Below are positions 1 to 8,056 of a DNA stretch of 64,000 bases, piece by piece (the stretch's first letter is position 1; each line of letters opens with the position of its first letter). Under the pieces are notes generated by a model that saw only the letters and a list, made by a program, of their open reading frames with translations, was not told the origin of the DNA and made no database searches. The position numbers were made by a program, and so were the translations under genes. The stretch comes from Salimicrobium album (lineage in GTDB: Bacteria > Bacillota > Bacilli > Bacillales > Halobacillaceae). The DNA lies in contig NZ_FNOS01000001.1 of NCBI RefSeq assembly GCF_900107115.1, positions 620,001-684,000 on the forward strand. The letters run 5' to 3'.

Positions 1-755
1 AAGAGGTACTTCAGCAGCTTGTGACGAATGAAGTACTGACCGAAAAGTATGACGTAAGTGATGAGGCCGTGCAAAAAGAAGTGGACGCCCTGAAGGAACA
101 ATACGGAGACCAGTTCGATCAGGCTCTCGAGAGTAGCGGTTTTGAAGATGTGGACGCTTTTAAGGAAACGATACGTCAAAGTCTTCTTCAGGAACAGGCT
201 GCTGCTGAAACAGTAGATATTTCCGAAAAGGAAATGAAAGACTACTACGAACGCATGAAAACAGAAGTACAGGCAAGCCATATTCTTGTCGAAGACAAAG
301 AAACGGCAGAGGAAGTTAAGAAAAAGCTGGCTGATGGAGCAGAATTCAGTGAACTTGCCAGCGAATATTCCTCTGACGGCTCTGCACAGCAGGGCGGCAA
401 ACTCGGTTACTTCGGCCCCGGGGAAATGGCCCAGGAGTTCGAAGCGGCTGCTTACAAACTGGATAAGGGTGAAATCAGCGAACCTGTCCAGTCTCAATTC
501 GGCTACCACATCATAAAGGTCACCGATAAACGTGATGCGGAAGATGTGAAACCTTACGAGGAAGCTAAACCGGAAATCAAAAGAACGCTCGTAAGTCAGA
601 AAGTCGATCAGCAGAAAATGCAGCAGCATCTGCAGAAAATCATGGATGAAGCTGAAATTGACGTGAAACTGGAAGAATTCGAGGGACTGTTTAAACAGGA
701 ATCAGCTGAAGAAGGCAGCGGGGATTCTGAAGAAGATGGAAGTTCCGAAGAATAG
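1..755 (+). CDS. prsA: PrsA foldase lipoprotein, C-terminal part (5' end outside window)
   Basis: Peptidyl-prolyl cis/trans isomerase that helps secreted proteins fold on the outer face of the membrane. The reading frame is open from base 3 and no start is needed inside the window, so the signal peptide and lipobox lie upstream. About 250 residues are visible: an N-terminal helical chaperone region, then a parvulin (PPIC) domain from the QASHILVED stretch (about visible residue 90) through GYHIIKVTD, then a helical tail ending in a very acidic Ser/Glu/Gly-rich segment. The histidines of ASHIL and GYHII are typical parvulin residues. The following genes (yhaM onward) match the Bacillus order. 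A strong terminator follows at once. The internal GTG at 21 is unlikely to be the true start. Confidence 0.93.
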   Translation, partial: EVLQQLVTNEVLTEKYDVSDEAVQKEVDALKEQYGDQFDQALESSGFEDVDAFKETIRQSLLQEQAAAETVDISEKEMKDYYERMKTEVQASHILVEDKETAEEVKKKLADGAEFSELASEYSSDGSAQQGGKLGYFGPGEMAQEFEAAAYKLDKGEISEPVQSQFGYHIIKVTDKRDAEDVKPYEEAKPEIKRTLVSQKVDQQKMQQHLQKIMDEAEIDVKLEEFEGLFKQESAEEGSGDSEEDGSSEE

Positions 756-765
756 TCCAATTTAA

Positions 766-804
766 AAGCTGGGGGATTTATCCAATCCCCCGGCTTGTTT
801 TATT
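766..804 (+). terminator. Rho-independent terminator of prsA
   Basis: A 13-bp near-perfect stem (766-778 with 784-796) has a G/C-rich core of five G-C pairs and a 5-nt loop, followed by TGTTTTATTT. It starts 11 bases after the prsA stop codon. Confidence 0.85.
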
Positions 805-868
805 TATTTGTACATAAATTTATTATTAATAGACTTCTGTAAAACTGCAGGCAGGGGAGGTGTGGTTC

Positions 869-1816
869 TCACTCCATTTCAAACAGGGGTTTGTAAAAAG
901 AGCGCTGCTCCAGCGAATAAATCCTCTCCGTAAAGCTGCCTGGCTTTGTCTTTTGCAGGGAGGTGTTCATCATTTGTATGCGGGAGTCCAGCATATCGAT
1001 CTGGTGCAGAATTTCTGCTTCGCGAATGTAAGGTGGTTTCGGGCTGCCCCATTCACCTTTACCGTGATGACTCAGTACAAGATGCTTCAGCGCCATCACT
1101 TCCTCCCCTTCGATATGAAGTTCCGAGGCCGCATGCTGGATTTCCTCGACCATTATGGAAATGTGCCCGAGCAAACGGCCTTCAATCGTATACTCGGGTG
1201 AATCAGGGTCCGAAAGCTCTCTTATTTTACCTAGATCATGTACGATAATTCCGGCGTACAGTAAATCCTTGTTTACTTCCGGGTAAATTCCACCGATTTC
1301 CCTGGCTAGGCGGAGCATGGTGACAACATGGTGAGCAAGGCCTGAAACGTAGTTATGGTGGTTCCTCGTAGCGGCAGGATATGTGAAAAGTTCTTCGTTG
1401 TACTCTTTTACGAAGTAGCGGGTGAGCCGCTGAAGATTAGCGTTGGTCATTTCGAACATGAATTCTTTGATCTGATCTTCAAGCCACTCCACACTCACCG
1501 GCGCTTCCTCCACGAATTGTTTCACTTCTCTTCCGTCTTCCTCCAGCGCCTGACGTATGTGCTGAATTTTCAATTGGGGCTTATTTCTGAATTGACTTAT
1601 CTCCCCGGATACCTTCACTAATACACCTTTTTTAAACAACGTCTCATCTTCTTTTTTTGCGCCCCACAACCGGGCGTCGATTTCCCCGGTACGGTCACGT
1701 AAAAGCAGGGCTAAAAACGGTTTACCGTTACTGGCGATACTTTTATTCGCCGAGGTGATGAGCAGGAAATCGTCGAACGTCTCCCCTACCTGATAATGAG
1801 CAATTCCCTTACTCAT
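869..1816 (-). CDS. yhaM: 3'-5' exoribonuclease YhaM
   Basis: Cytoplasmic 3'-to-5' exonuclease of the YhaM family, which trims single-stranded RNA ends. The protein is 315 residues, the usual family length. It has an N-terminal OB-fold nucleic-acid-binding region (about 10-90) and an HD metal-dependent hydrolase domain (about 150-290) with His153/154, His162/163 and the motif HDLGK at 193-197. The start MSKGIAHYQVG was chosen because a strong GGAGAGAGGGGG site lies just upstream; the longer in-frame extension has no such support. The start overlaps the end of the upstream regulator gene by 8 bases, so the two are probably translationally coupled. In B. subtilis yhaM is also near prsA. Confidence 0.93.
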   Translation of the reverse strand: MSKGIAHYQVGETFDDFLLITSANKSIASNGKPFLALLLRDRTGEIDARLWGAKKEDETLFKKGVLVKVSGEISQFRNKPQLKIQHIRQALEEDGREVKQFVEEAPVSVEWLEDQIKEFMFEMTNANLQRLTRYFVKEYNEELFTYPAATRNHHNYVSGLAHHVVTMLRLAREIGGIYPEVNKDLLYAGIIVHDLGKIRELSDPDSPEYTIEGRLLGHISIMVEEIQHAASELHIEGEEVMALKHLVLSHHGKGEWGSPKPPYIREAEILHQIDMLDSRIQMMNTSLQKTKPGSFTERIYSLEQRSFYKPLFEME

Positions 1817-2381
1817 AGGAAACCCCCTCTCTCCTGACAGGTTTCTGCTCCACTTTGGGAACATACCGGAAGATTTCCCCGGATTCCACAACACGAATAA
1901 AGTTCATCAGCCATTCATAGTAGTTTTTCGCATACTGCAACTTGTATATATCGTCTTCGAGTCGTTCCCTTAACAGTAAATCTTCCGTGTTCTGCTGCAG
2001 ATTCCGGAACTCTTCGATGGCTTCATCCGCTTCTTCTATGTTCGTTTCTACATCTTTCTTCCATTTACTAGCAAAAAGAGAAGTGAAGGATTTGTACCAG
2101 TCTTCTTCAGACTTATACAGATCTTTGCGCATCCCTTTTTTAAAAGCAGGTTCTACCATTTTCATATCAGATAGTACTTTCACTCCTGTAGACATGCTCG
2201 TTTTGCTCATGGATAGCGCTTCTCTCATGTCATCGAGCGTCATAGGTTTCTCGGCAAAATACAAAACTCCATAAAGACGTCCGATAGATGGAGTAACCCC
2301 GTAAAGGTTCATATTTTTAGCGATCACCTGAATAAACTTTTCTTTCGTTTCTTCATACTGCTGCCATTCTTTATTTTCCAC
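1809..2381 (-). CDS. GbsR/MarR-family transcriptional regulator
   Basis: Winged-helix regulator of the GbsR type, the family that represses choline/glycine-betaine genes in Bacillus. The region IAKNMNLYGVTPSIGRLYGVLYF followed by PMTLDDMREALSMSKTSMSTGVKVL is the family's helix-turn-helix signature, followed by a charged coiled-coil segment. I prefer the GTG start at 2381 (190 residues) because it has a strong GGGAGGG site 9 bases away; an ATG at 2420 has no clear ribosome site. The gene overlaps yhaM by 8 bases. No choline or betaine gene is in the window, so the target is unknown. Symbol left blank because several paralogues (GbsR, OpcR, OpuAR) share this fold. Confidence 0.85.
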   Translation of the reverse strand: MENKEWQQYEETKEKFIQVIAKNMNLYGVTPSIGRLYGVLYFAEKPMTLDDMREALSMSKTSMSTGVKVLSDMKMVEPAFKKGMRKDLYKSEEDWYKSFTSLFASKWKKDVETNIEEADEAIEEFRNLQQNTEDLLLRERLEDDIYKLQYAKNYYEWLMNFIRVVESGEIFRYVPKVEQKPVRREGVSYE

Positions 2382-2397
2382 TGGAGGATCCCTCCCG
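2379..2397 (-). promoter_or_regulatory. Ribosome site buried in a small inverted repeat before the GbsR-like gene
   Basis: On the minus strand the sequence GGAGGGATCCTCC is a perfect inverted repeat (5-bp arms, 3-nt loop) immediately before the GTG start. Its left arm is the ribosome binding site. Folding would hide the site, so translation may be damped or responsive to a binding partner. The effect is inferred; only the repeat is seen. Confidence 0.35.
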
Positions 2398-2502
2398 TCT
2401 GATTCAAAATTAACATCCATCTATTCTATCAAATATTTTCTTAAAAAGCTCTATCCCTTTTTATCTTTTAGTTCACCTGCTTATCAAACGTATTCAGCTA
2501 TA

Positions 2503-2533
2503 TAACAAATTCCCTGCCCGGGAGGCAGGGAAA
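2503..2533 (-). terminator. Possible terminator after yhaP
   Basis: An 8-bp G/C-rich stem (2511-2518 with 2524-2531) lies about 10 bases after the yhaP stop on the minus strand. The following tract ATTTGTTATA is only weakly T-rich, so termination may be partial. Confidence 0.45.
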
Positions 2534-2541
2534 CATGTTCT

Positions 2542-3771
2542 TCATTCTTTTTTGGAAAGCTGCAGCGCTTCTTTCGTGTTTTTCCATAGCGAGGAGCTGC
2601 TGTACATAAGTACACCTCCCCGATAAATTCTGGCACCGATAACTCCGAGCAGTATGATTGCGCCGACGAGAACGCCGAACGACAGAACCACTTCCCATAC
2701 CGGCATTTCTCCCACTCCTATTCTCGTGAACATGACGAAGGGAGTGAAAAAAGGGATATAGGAAGCCGCCGCTATATAAAAAGCGTTCGGGTTGCTGAGG
2801 GCGGATATCGCAAAAAAGAACGCTACGACCACCAGCATCATCATCGGTGTCACCGTCTGTTGGGCATCTTCCACCCGGCTTACGAGTGAACCGAGCACCG
2901 CGGCCAGTGTGGCATACAGGAAGTAGCCGAGCAGAAAATAAATGACTGCATAAGTGATGATGCCCCAGTCCGGGTTGCTGAGACCGGCCATCTGGATAAG
3001 GGAATTCTCCGAACTGTCACTCATACGGATACCCACAATACCGCTGAGAATAAAAATCCCGAATTGACTCAGCCCCACCAGGGCAACCCCTGTTATTTTT
3101 CCGAACATCTGCGTGACCGGCGATACGCTGGAAATAAGAATTTCCATTACCCGGCTCGACTTTTCCGTAGTCACTTCCGTGGCAATGATGTTTCCGTACA
3201 TAATGACAGCAAGATACATAACGAACAGCATAATATAGACGATCACGCGGGCCTGGTTCAGCTCTTCTTCGGACTTAGCCCCCTCTTCCAGTGCTGTCGT
3301 CTCAAATTCCACAGGCGTGGAAATTTCGGCAAGTGCTTCTCCGGATATATTCTGCTGCCGCGCCGCAGCGTTCATTTTGACCTGCTGTAATGCCTGCCTG
3401 ACTTCCTGATCCGTGGAGGAAGTGAATTCGTCCGTGTAGTAATGACCGGCCGGCAATCCTGCTTCTCCTTTTTCGACTACGAGAAGCCCATCGAATTTGC
3501 CATCTCTTACCGACTTTTTCGCGTCTTCCGCTTCTCCTTCATATATTTCTCCACCGGGAATGGATGCAGCGAGAGCAGACGCCTCCGGTTCATCTGCAAT
3601 AAGAGCTACGGAGGATTTTTCATCCTCGTCCCCCTGGAAGACTTCCATTACCGTCTGTATATTCGTCATGAGCAGGATAGCAGCCACCATAAGAGCAGTA
3701 GTAATGATAAAGGCCTTTGATTTAATTCTGTTAGTATATGTATGGGATAGAATGACAAAAAACTTATTCAT
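2542..3771 (-). CDS. yhaP: ABC transporter permease, NatB/YhaP type
   Basis: Membrane half of an ABC-2 type exporter related to the sodium-efflux protein NatB; partner of the ATPase encoded just upstream. About 409 residues: one N-terminal transmembrane helix (about 20-40), a large extracytoplasmic domain (about 45-170), then five or six C-terminal membrane helices, the typical NatB/CcmB-like layout. The start ATG at 3771 follows AGGTAGGTG; a GTG at 3780 is an in-frame alternative. The gene start overlaps the end of yhaQ. In B. subtilis yhaQ-yhaP lies in the same neighbourhood as yhaM. Substrate is not shown by the sequence; Na+ or a toxic compound is the family-based guess. Confidence 0.85.
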   Translation of the reverse strand: MNKFFVILSHTYTNRIKSKAFIITTALMVAAILLMTNIQTVMEVFQGDEDEKSSVALIADEPEASALAASIPGGEIYEGEAEDAKKSVRDGKFDGLLVVEKGEAGLPAGHYYTDEFTSSTDQEVRQALQQVKMNAAARQQNISGEALAEISTPVEFETTALEEGAKSEEELNQARVIVYIMLFVMYLAVIMYGNIIATEVTTEKSSRVMEILISSVSPVTQMFGKITGVALVGLSQFGIFILSGIVGIRMSDSSENSLIQMAGLSNPDWGIITYAVIYFLLGYFLYATLAAVLGSLVSRVEDAQQTVTPMMMLVVVAFFFAISALSNPNAFYIAAASYIPFFTPFVMFTRIGVGEMPVWEVVLSFGVLVGAIILLGVIGARIYRGGVLMYSSSSLWKNTKEALQLSKKE

Positions 3772-4660
3772 ATGATTCACCTACCTTTTCAATGAAGATA
3801 TCTTCAAGCGACGGTTCCTCCACCTCGAATTTTCTCACAAATCCTTTGCCCTGCAGGGCTTCGAAAAGTACCTGTGCATCTTCTTCCTTATGTATCTGAC
3901 AGGTCGCCCCCTCCGGTACAGCTTTATAGTGGAGCACCACCTCTTCCTCTTTCAGGAATGAAACATCGAAGTCGGCTTCGATCTGCACATTTTTCTTTCC
4001 GAACGAGCGTTTGATTTCCTTTAATTTCCCATGCACTACCGGCGCTCCTTTATGCATAATACACAAGCTTTCACAAAGTTCTTCGACGTGCTCCATCCGG
4101 TGGGAGGAGAAGACGATGGAAGTGCCCTTTTCTTTCAGCTCTTTCACGGCTTCTTTCAGCATCTCCACGTTTACCGGGTCGAGTCCCGTAAAGGGTTCAT
4201 CCAGAATCAGCAGTTTCGGCTTATGCAGCACGGCGGAAATGAACTGGATTTTCTGCTGATTTCCTTTCGAAAGCTCTTCCACTTTTTTCGTCCGGTAATC
4301 GGGCACTTTGAAACGCTCCAGCCAGTAGTTGATTTCACCGCGGGCGTCCTGCTTATTCATCCCTCTCAGTTTGGCCAGATAGACGAGCTGATCTTCGACT
4401 TTAAGTTTCGGATACAGCCCCCTCTCCTCCGGCAGATAACCGACGAGGTGACTCTGATCGTACCCGATTCCTCCTTCATTCCAGGAGATTTCCCCTTCTG
4501 TCTGGTCGAGAAGACCGAGAATCATACGGAATGTTGTCGTTTTACCCGCACCATTTCCTCCGAGGAACCCGAACATCTGCTTTTCGGGTATTTCTATGGA
4601 AAGGCTGTCGACTGCAACAAACGAGCCGAATTTTTTAGTTACATTGTCAAGTTTCAGCAT
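3764..4660 (-). CDS. yhaQ: ABC transporter ATP-binding protein, NatA/YhaQ type
   Basis: ATPase subunit (298 residues) that powers the YhaP permease. Walker A is GGNGAGKTT near residue 35, the signature is ELSKGNQQK near 130, and Walker B is LLILDEPFTGLDP near 150, followed by the switch histidine in FSSHRMEHVE. The C-terminal 80 residues form the extra domain common in NatA-like ATPases. The ATG has a GAGGAGG site. It reads as the first gene of a two-gene operon, with yhaP overlapping its end. Confidence 0.9.
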   Translation of the reverse strand: MLKLDNVTKKFGSFVAVDSLSIEIPEKQMFGFLGGNGAGKTTTFRMILGLLDQTEGEISWNEGGIGYDQSHLVGYLPEERGLYPKLKVEDQLVYLAKLRGMNKQDARGEINYWLERFKVPDYRTKKVEELSKGNQQKIQFISAVLHKPKLLILDEPFTGLDPVNVEMLKEAVKELKEKGTSIVFSSHRMEHVEELCESLCIMHKGAPVVHGKLKEIKRSFGKKNVQIEADFDVSFLKEEEVVLHYKAVPEGATCQIHKEEDAQVLFEALQGKGFVRKFEVEEPSLEDIFIEKVGESYE

Positions 4661-4709
4661 ATTTCCTCCTCCTTCATTTTCTTTCGATTACGTTTCTTCA
4701 GTGAAAACG

Positions 4710-4738
4710 TTTCATTTTTAAACAAAAACTTCTATAAT
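4710..4738 (+). promoter_or_regulatory. Sigma-A type promoter for the yhzD-like gene
   Basis: TTTCAT and a consensus TATAAT box are separated by 17 bases; the -10 box ends 36 bases before the start codon. It lies between divergent genes and points at the small gene. Confidence 0.65.
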
Positions 4739-4774
4739 GTGAATAGGCATTCATCCAAAAAGGAGGGTACATAA

Positions 4775-4960
4775 ATGAAAACATATTTTCTGACAGTATT
4801 CAGCCAGGACGGCACCAACCTGATCGACGAAAGGTTTGAAGCGGAAGACGATAAATCTGCTGCGGAAATCGGAAAAGAGAAATTGGCGGAACAGGGGTAT
4901 GAAGAAAAGACACATCGTTGCGTAGCCCCTGAAGGTCATCTCGTCCTCTTTCACAGATAA
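4775..4960 (+). CDS. yhzD: YhzD-like small protein, function unknown
   Basis: A 61-residue soluble protein resembling Bacillus YhzD in length, in the opening beta-strand pattern (MKTYFLTVFSQDG) and in the ending LVLFHR. The middle is acidic and probably helical (AEDDKSAAEIGKEKLAEQGYEEK). It has an AAAAGGAGGG ribosome site, its own promoter and its own terminator, so it is a real single-gene unit. Its place beside yhaQP and yhaR fits B. subtilis gene order, as far as I recall it. No role is known to me. Confidence 0.75.
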   Translation: MKTYFLTVFSQDGTNLIDERFEAEDDKSAAEIGKEKLAEQGYEEKTHRCVAPEGHLVLFHR

Positions 4961-4970
4961 TCAGTATATA

Positions 4971-5006
4971 GAAGCCTTCCCCAGTTCCCGAGGGGAAGGC
5001 TTCTTT
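4971..5006 (+). terminator. Terminator of the yhzD-like gene
   Basis: A 12-bp perfect stem (4971-4982 with 4992-5003) with a 9-nt loop is followed by TTT. It begins 10 bases after the stop codon and may also serve the convergent yhaR gene. Confidence 0.8.
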
Positions 5007-5050
5007 GAATCATTGAGCTTGAATTCGACGGTTGTCAGGGGTCTCTCCGA

Positions 5051-5818
5051 TTATTTACCTGTGAACTCCGGCTTTCTTTTTTCCATGAAAGCACGGACGG
5101 CTTCCTTGTGATCTTTCGTTTCGCTCAGTTTTCTCTGGTTAATCCGTTCCTGCTGTAAATAATACTCAAGTTCCTTCACGCCCGCCTGATGGTACAGAAT
5201 CTTCGTCGCAATCATCGATCTCAAAGGTCTGCGGCTCCAGCTCGTCATCAGGGCTTCCGCCCGGGACATCAATTCTTCCGTCACCATATCCACCAGTTTC
5301 AGTTCCTGGGCTTCTTCTCCAGACAGTTTCGCCCCCTCCCAGGCGTACTGTTTCGCATGATGCACACCGAGCCTTTCCTTCAGCCAGTAGTGGCCGCCTC
5401 CGTCCGGAGCCAGACCGATCCCGATAAAATTCATCGAAAATACTGCATTTTTTTCAGCAATAATACAATCGCAGCTGAGGGCGATACTCAACCCGAGTCC
5501 TACAGCAGAGCCGTGCACGGCAGCAACGACTATTTTAGGCATCGTATAGATTTCTTTAACAATCGCTTCGATGTCATTCATCAGTGCGCTGTATTTTTCC
5601 TCATCCGAAAACTCTTTCATCATCGAAATGTCGCCTCCGGCACAGAATCCGGGACCTTCGCCGGATATCAGAACCAGATCCGCTTCGTATCCTCTCACTT
5701 CCTCTAGCACTTCCCTGAACTCCTTAAGCATCGGTGCATTCAATGCATTGTATTTGTCGGGACGTGCCAATTGAACGTGTACAAAAGAGTCGTGCTGTTC
5801 TAAACGGAAATAATTCAA
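5051..5818 (-). CDS. yhaR: Enoyl-CoA hydratase/isomerase family protein YhaR
   Basis: Crotonase-superfamily protein (255 residues) expected to act on an acyl-CoA in the cytoplasm. Oxyanion-hole segments are visible: LISGEGPGFCAGGDISMM (about 50-67) and AAVHGSAVGLGLSIALSCD (about 98-116). The start is TTG at 5818, 7 bases after AAGGGGG. The gene sits alone, convergent with the yhzD-like gene, in the same neighbourhood as in B. subtilis. Exact substrate cannot be read from sequence; crotonase paralogues range from beta-oxidation to thioesterases. Confidence 0.88.
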   Translation of the reverse strand: MNYFRLEQHDSFVHVQLARPDKYNALNAPMLKEFREVLEEVRGYEADLVLISGEGPGFCAGGDISMMKEFSDEEKYSALMNDIEAIVKEIYTMPKIVVAAVHGSAVGLGLSIALSCDCIIAEKNAVFSMNFIGIGLAPDGGGHYWLKERLGVHHAKQYAWEGAKLSGEEAQELKLVDMVTEELMSRAEALMTSWSRRPLRSMIATKILYHQAGVKELEYYLQQERINQRKLSETKDHKEAVRAFMEKRKPEFTGK

Positions 5819-5925
5819 TGTGTTTCCCCCTTTTTAATTCTTTACATACCTTCCTGTATTATACATTTCGACGAAAATTCCGACTTTCCTTTTAACAATA
5901 TACGCACCCTTTTCTTGGCATAAAA

Positions 5926-5954
5926 AAAAAGCCGCCCGAAGGCGACTTTTTACT
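5926..5954 (-). terminator. Terminator of yheA
   Basis: On the minus strand an AGTCGCC/GGCGGCTT stem is followed by nine T residues. It overlaps the yheA stop region. Confidence 0.8.
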
Positions 5955-6309
5955 GTTCTTCCTGATCCTGGGTACCGTAAAGATCCTCAAGAGGTTTCGT
6001 AATGATCTGGCTTACCTCATTGATGACCGTGTTCAAACGCTGCTCTTCTTCCATCAGCTTGGAAATATCAGGATGCTGCTGTACAAGTTGTACAACGCTC
6101 TGCGCTTTTTCCACTTCTTCTTCGGAGATTTCTTCTCCCTGCATCTGCTTCTGTTGAAGCGTCATTTGCGTCTGACGGAAATCTTCGAACATCTGTTTAG
6201 AAGATTCATCGCTCATCACTTTGTCATAAGCGTCTTTAAGTGCTGTAAATTCTTCACTGTTACGTAGTGCTTTTTCCAGTTCATATGCATTATCATAAAT
6301 ATTAGCCAT
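5950..6309 (-). CDS. yheA: YlbF/YmcA-family protein YheA (UPF0342)
   Basis: A 119-residue all-helical cytoplasmic protein. The YlbF-domain pattern is clear: NAYELEKALRNSEEFTALKDAYDKV, then DFRQTQMTLQQKQMQGEEIS, then a C-terminal helix with VINEVSQIITKPLEDLYG. Relatives YlbF, YmcA and YaaT form a complex affecting RNA processing and phosphorelay; YheA itself has no firmly assigned job. The ATG has AGGAGG upstream. It lies directly downstream of yheB, as in B. subtilis. Confidence 0.9.
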   Translation of the reverse strand: MANIYDNAYELEKALRNSEEFTALKDAYDKVMSDESSKQMFEDFRQTQMTLQQKQMQGEEISEEEVEKAQSVVQLVQQHPDISKLMEEEQRLNTVINEVSQIITKPLEDLYGTQDQEEQ

Positions 6310-6381
6310 TGAAAAATAACCTCCTAAATTTGACTCTTTTCCTACTATAACAAACGAGTTTCCGTCTGTATAGGCAAAAAC

Positions 6382-7521
6382 TTATATTCCAAGGAGGAGT
6401 ACGATACCACTTTGAAGAAGGCCTACAAATCCCCCTAACATAGCTCCGAGATAAGTGATCATCTTGAACTCGCGACGTGAAATTCCGAGCACCAGATCTT
6501 CAAGGCGTGATACCTCGAAAGCTTCCACCTGTTCCTTCACGATATCTTCCAGATGCAAATGTTTAATGACACTTTCCATCTGTACCGAAAGAAAATCGAT
6601 CGCTTTCGGAACGACAAAAGCCACTCCATCTTCCGTAATCCTCTCCCGCACAGGGGCCGAAATCTCGGAGAGCGGTTTATCCCAGTATCTCTCCAGAGGC
6701 ACGAGACTGCTTAACGCTCCGGAGAAAGAGGCGATTATCTCCTCACGCCTGATGTGTTGTTCAATATCTTCCACTTTCAAAGCAATCAGGTGTTTATACT
6801 CCTCCACCATCACGTCTTCAATCCACTGTCTGGTCTCTTCTTTGTTTGCATATCTCACCATAGTGCCATGCAGCCGTTCGCTTATGTTTCTGCTGCTGAA
6901 AATAGAAGACATGAGCTGGCCGAACATCCCGTGTTTTTCAAAATAATCGTTGATAAGAGCCTTTACACGATATCGTCCGTCCGGGCTTTCAAGATACGAA
7001 GCTATTTTCCTCTGTACATAGATGCTTGCGCGTTTTGTAAGAAATATCCCCCTCTCTTCCCATTCTCCCGGCACAATATCTTTTATTTTTACGTCTTTTC
7101 TTCTGTCCAGCCACCCGCTGATAGTTTTCTCCAGCTGTTTTTCAAGTTCTCCGTGCACGTTTTCTTTCGTAAGTTCCGGGGCCATGGGAGAAATGAGTTC
7201 TCCCAGAGTGATTTTTGAATCGAGGAAACGGTTCACTTCTTTTCTGGTTCCCCTTAGCAGTGTTTCCCTGAATGTCTCGTTCAAAAGCTTATTCCTGAGC
7301 CCGCTCGGAGTCACCAGGTGTTCCACCACCATTTCACCCAGTTGTTTTGCCAGTTCACTTTGCCGTTTGGGAATAAGTCCCGGAGTGAACGGTATTTGAA
7401 ATTTGCCTATATATACAGGACGATAGGGACGAAACAACATACGTATGGCGAGAGAGTTCGTCATTCCCCCGATCATTGCTCCAATTCCGATCATCATAAT
7501 TGTAAACAGTATCGGATCCAT
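6382..7521 (-). CDS. yheB: DUF445 membrane protein YheB
   Basis: Member of the DUF445/UPF0754 family, 379 residues, close to the B. subtilis length. It has a hydrophobic N-terminal helix (MDPILFTIMMIGIGAMIGGM) followed by the conserved block NSLAIRMLFRPYRPVYIGKFQIPFTPGLIP, a long helical middle, and a C-terminal membrane helix (TYLGAMLGGFVGLLQSGIVLLLGI). The start at 7521 has GAGG upstream; the longer extension would add a charged non-membrane leader. The gene is transcribed toward yheA. Function is unknown; in B. subtilis the family is linked with spores. Confidence 0.88.
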   Translation of the reverse strand: MDPILFTIMMIGIGAMIGGMTNSLAIRMLFRPYRPVYIGKFQIPFTPGLIPKRQSELAKQLGEMVVEHLVTPSGLRNKLLNETFRETLLRGTRKEVNRFLDSKITLGELISPMAPELTKENVHGELEKQLEKTISGWLDRRKDVKIKDIVPGEWEERGIFLTKRASIYVQRKIASYLESPDGRYRVKALINDYFEKHGMFGQLMSSIFSSRNISERLHGTMVRYANKEETRQWIEDVMVEEYKHLIALKVEDIEQHIRREEIIASFSGALSSLVPLERYWDKPLSEISAPVRERITEDGVAFVVPKAIDFLSVQMESVIKHLHLEDIVKEQVEAFEVSRLEDLVLGISRREFKMITYLGAMLGGFVGLLQSGIVLLLGI

Positions 7522-7658
7522 ATAATTATCCTCATTTCCGGTTATGTTTCTTTCAGTATAAGCGAATCGGTAAAAAACGTGCAATCAGTTCGCGGGACCC
7601 GAAGGTATGCCAAGTGTGCCGAGCCACGGAAGGACGCCCCTGTTTTGTTCCTCTTAAC

Positions 7659-7690
7659 CAAAAAAACGCACCGGGACACCGGCGCGTTTC
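7659..7690 (-). terminator. Terminator of the CstR-like repressor gene
   Basis: On the minus strand a GCGCCGGTG/CGGTGCGT stem is followed by seven T residues; the hairpin begins at the stop codon. Confidence 0.8.
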
Positions 7691-7970
7691 AGCGGCTCTT
7701 CACGAGCATTTGTATAGCTTCGCCTATTACTTCGTCTGCACTTTCTCCTTCGTTCTCTGCATCACGAATACATGTTTCCAAATTTTTTGCTACAATATAT
7801 GCTAGGGAACGATCCATCGCCGACCGGGCAGCAGATAGCTGTGTTACAACATCTTTACATTCTTTTCCTTCATCCATCATTTTTAAAATGCCGCGTATTT
7901 GCCCTTCCACTCTTTTGAGGCGATTTTTCACATCCTGATTATATTCACTTTTCTTCTCTATATCTTCCAT
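7689..7970 (-). CDS. CsoR/RcnR-family repressor, CstR-like
   Basis: A 93-residue all-helical DUF156 repressor. The family frame is clear: NRLKRVEGQIRGILKMMDEGKECKDVVTQLSAARSAMDR. Copper sensors of this family use Cys-His-Cys; here the positions are Cys38, Asn63 and Cys67 (AKNLETC), so the copper-binding His is replaced by Asn. Two lone cysteines with Asn is the pattern of persulfide sensors (CstR, YrkD). I therefore infer a reactive-sulfur sensor. It has a strong GAGGAGGGG ribosome site and its own terminator. No rhodanese, sulfur dioxygenase or copper gene is adjacent, so its targets are elsewhere. Confidence 0.8.
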   Translation of the reverse strand: MEDIEKKSEYNQDVKNRLKRVEGQIRGILKMMDEGKECKDVVTQLSAARSAMDRSLAYIVAKNLETCIRDAENEGESADEVIGEAIQMLVKSR

Positions 7971-8056
7971 GAAGGAGCCCCTCCTCTTGCTAATCTGGTA
8001 TTTTCTTTTAATACTACTACATCACTCGGGATTATACAAAAGAAAGGATATGTTTT

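Noticed and set aside
4702-4714. cre site before the yhzD-like gene
   Set aside because: TGAAAACGTTTCA is one base short of the cre palindrome and fails the consensus at two of the last positions.
4031-4774. Long plus-strand open frame (247 codons) opposite yhaQ
   Set aside because: It is the mirror of a clear ABC ATPase gene, has no ribosome site and no domain pattern.
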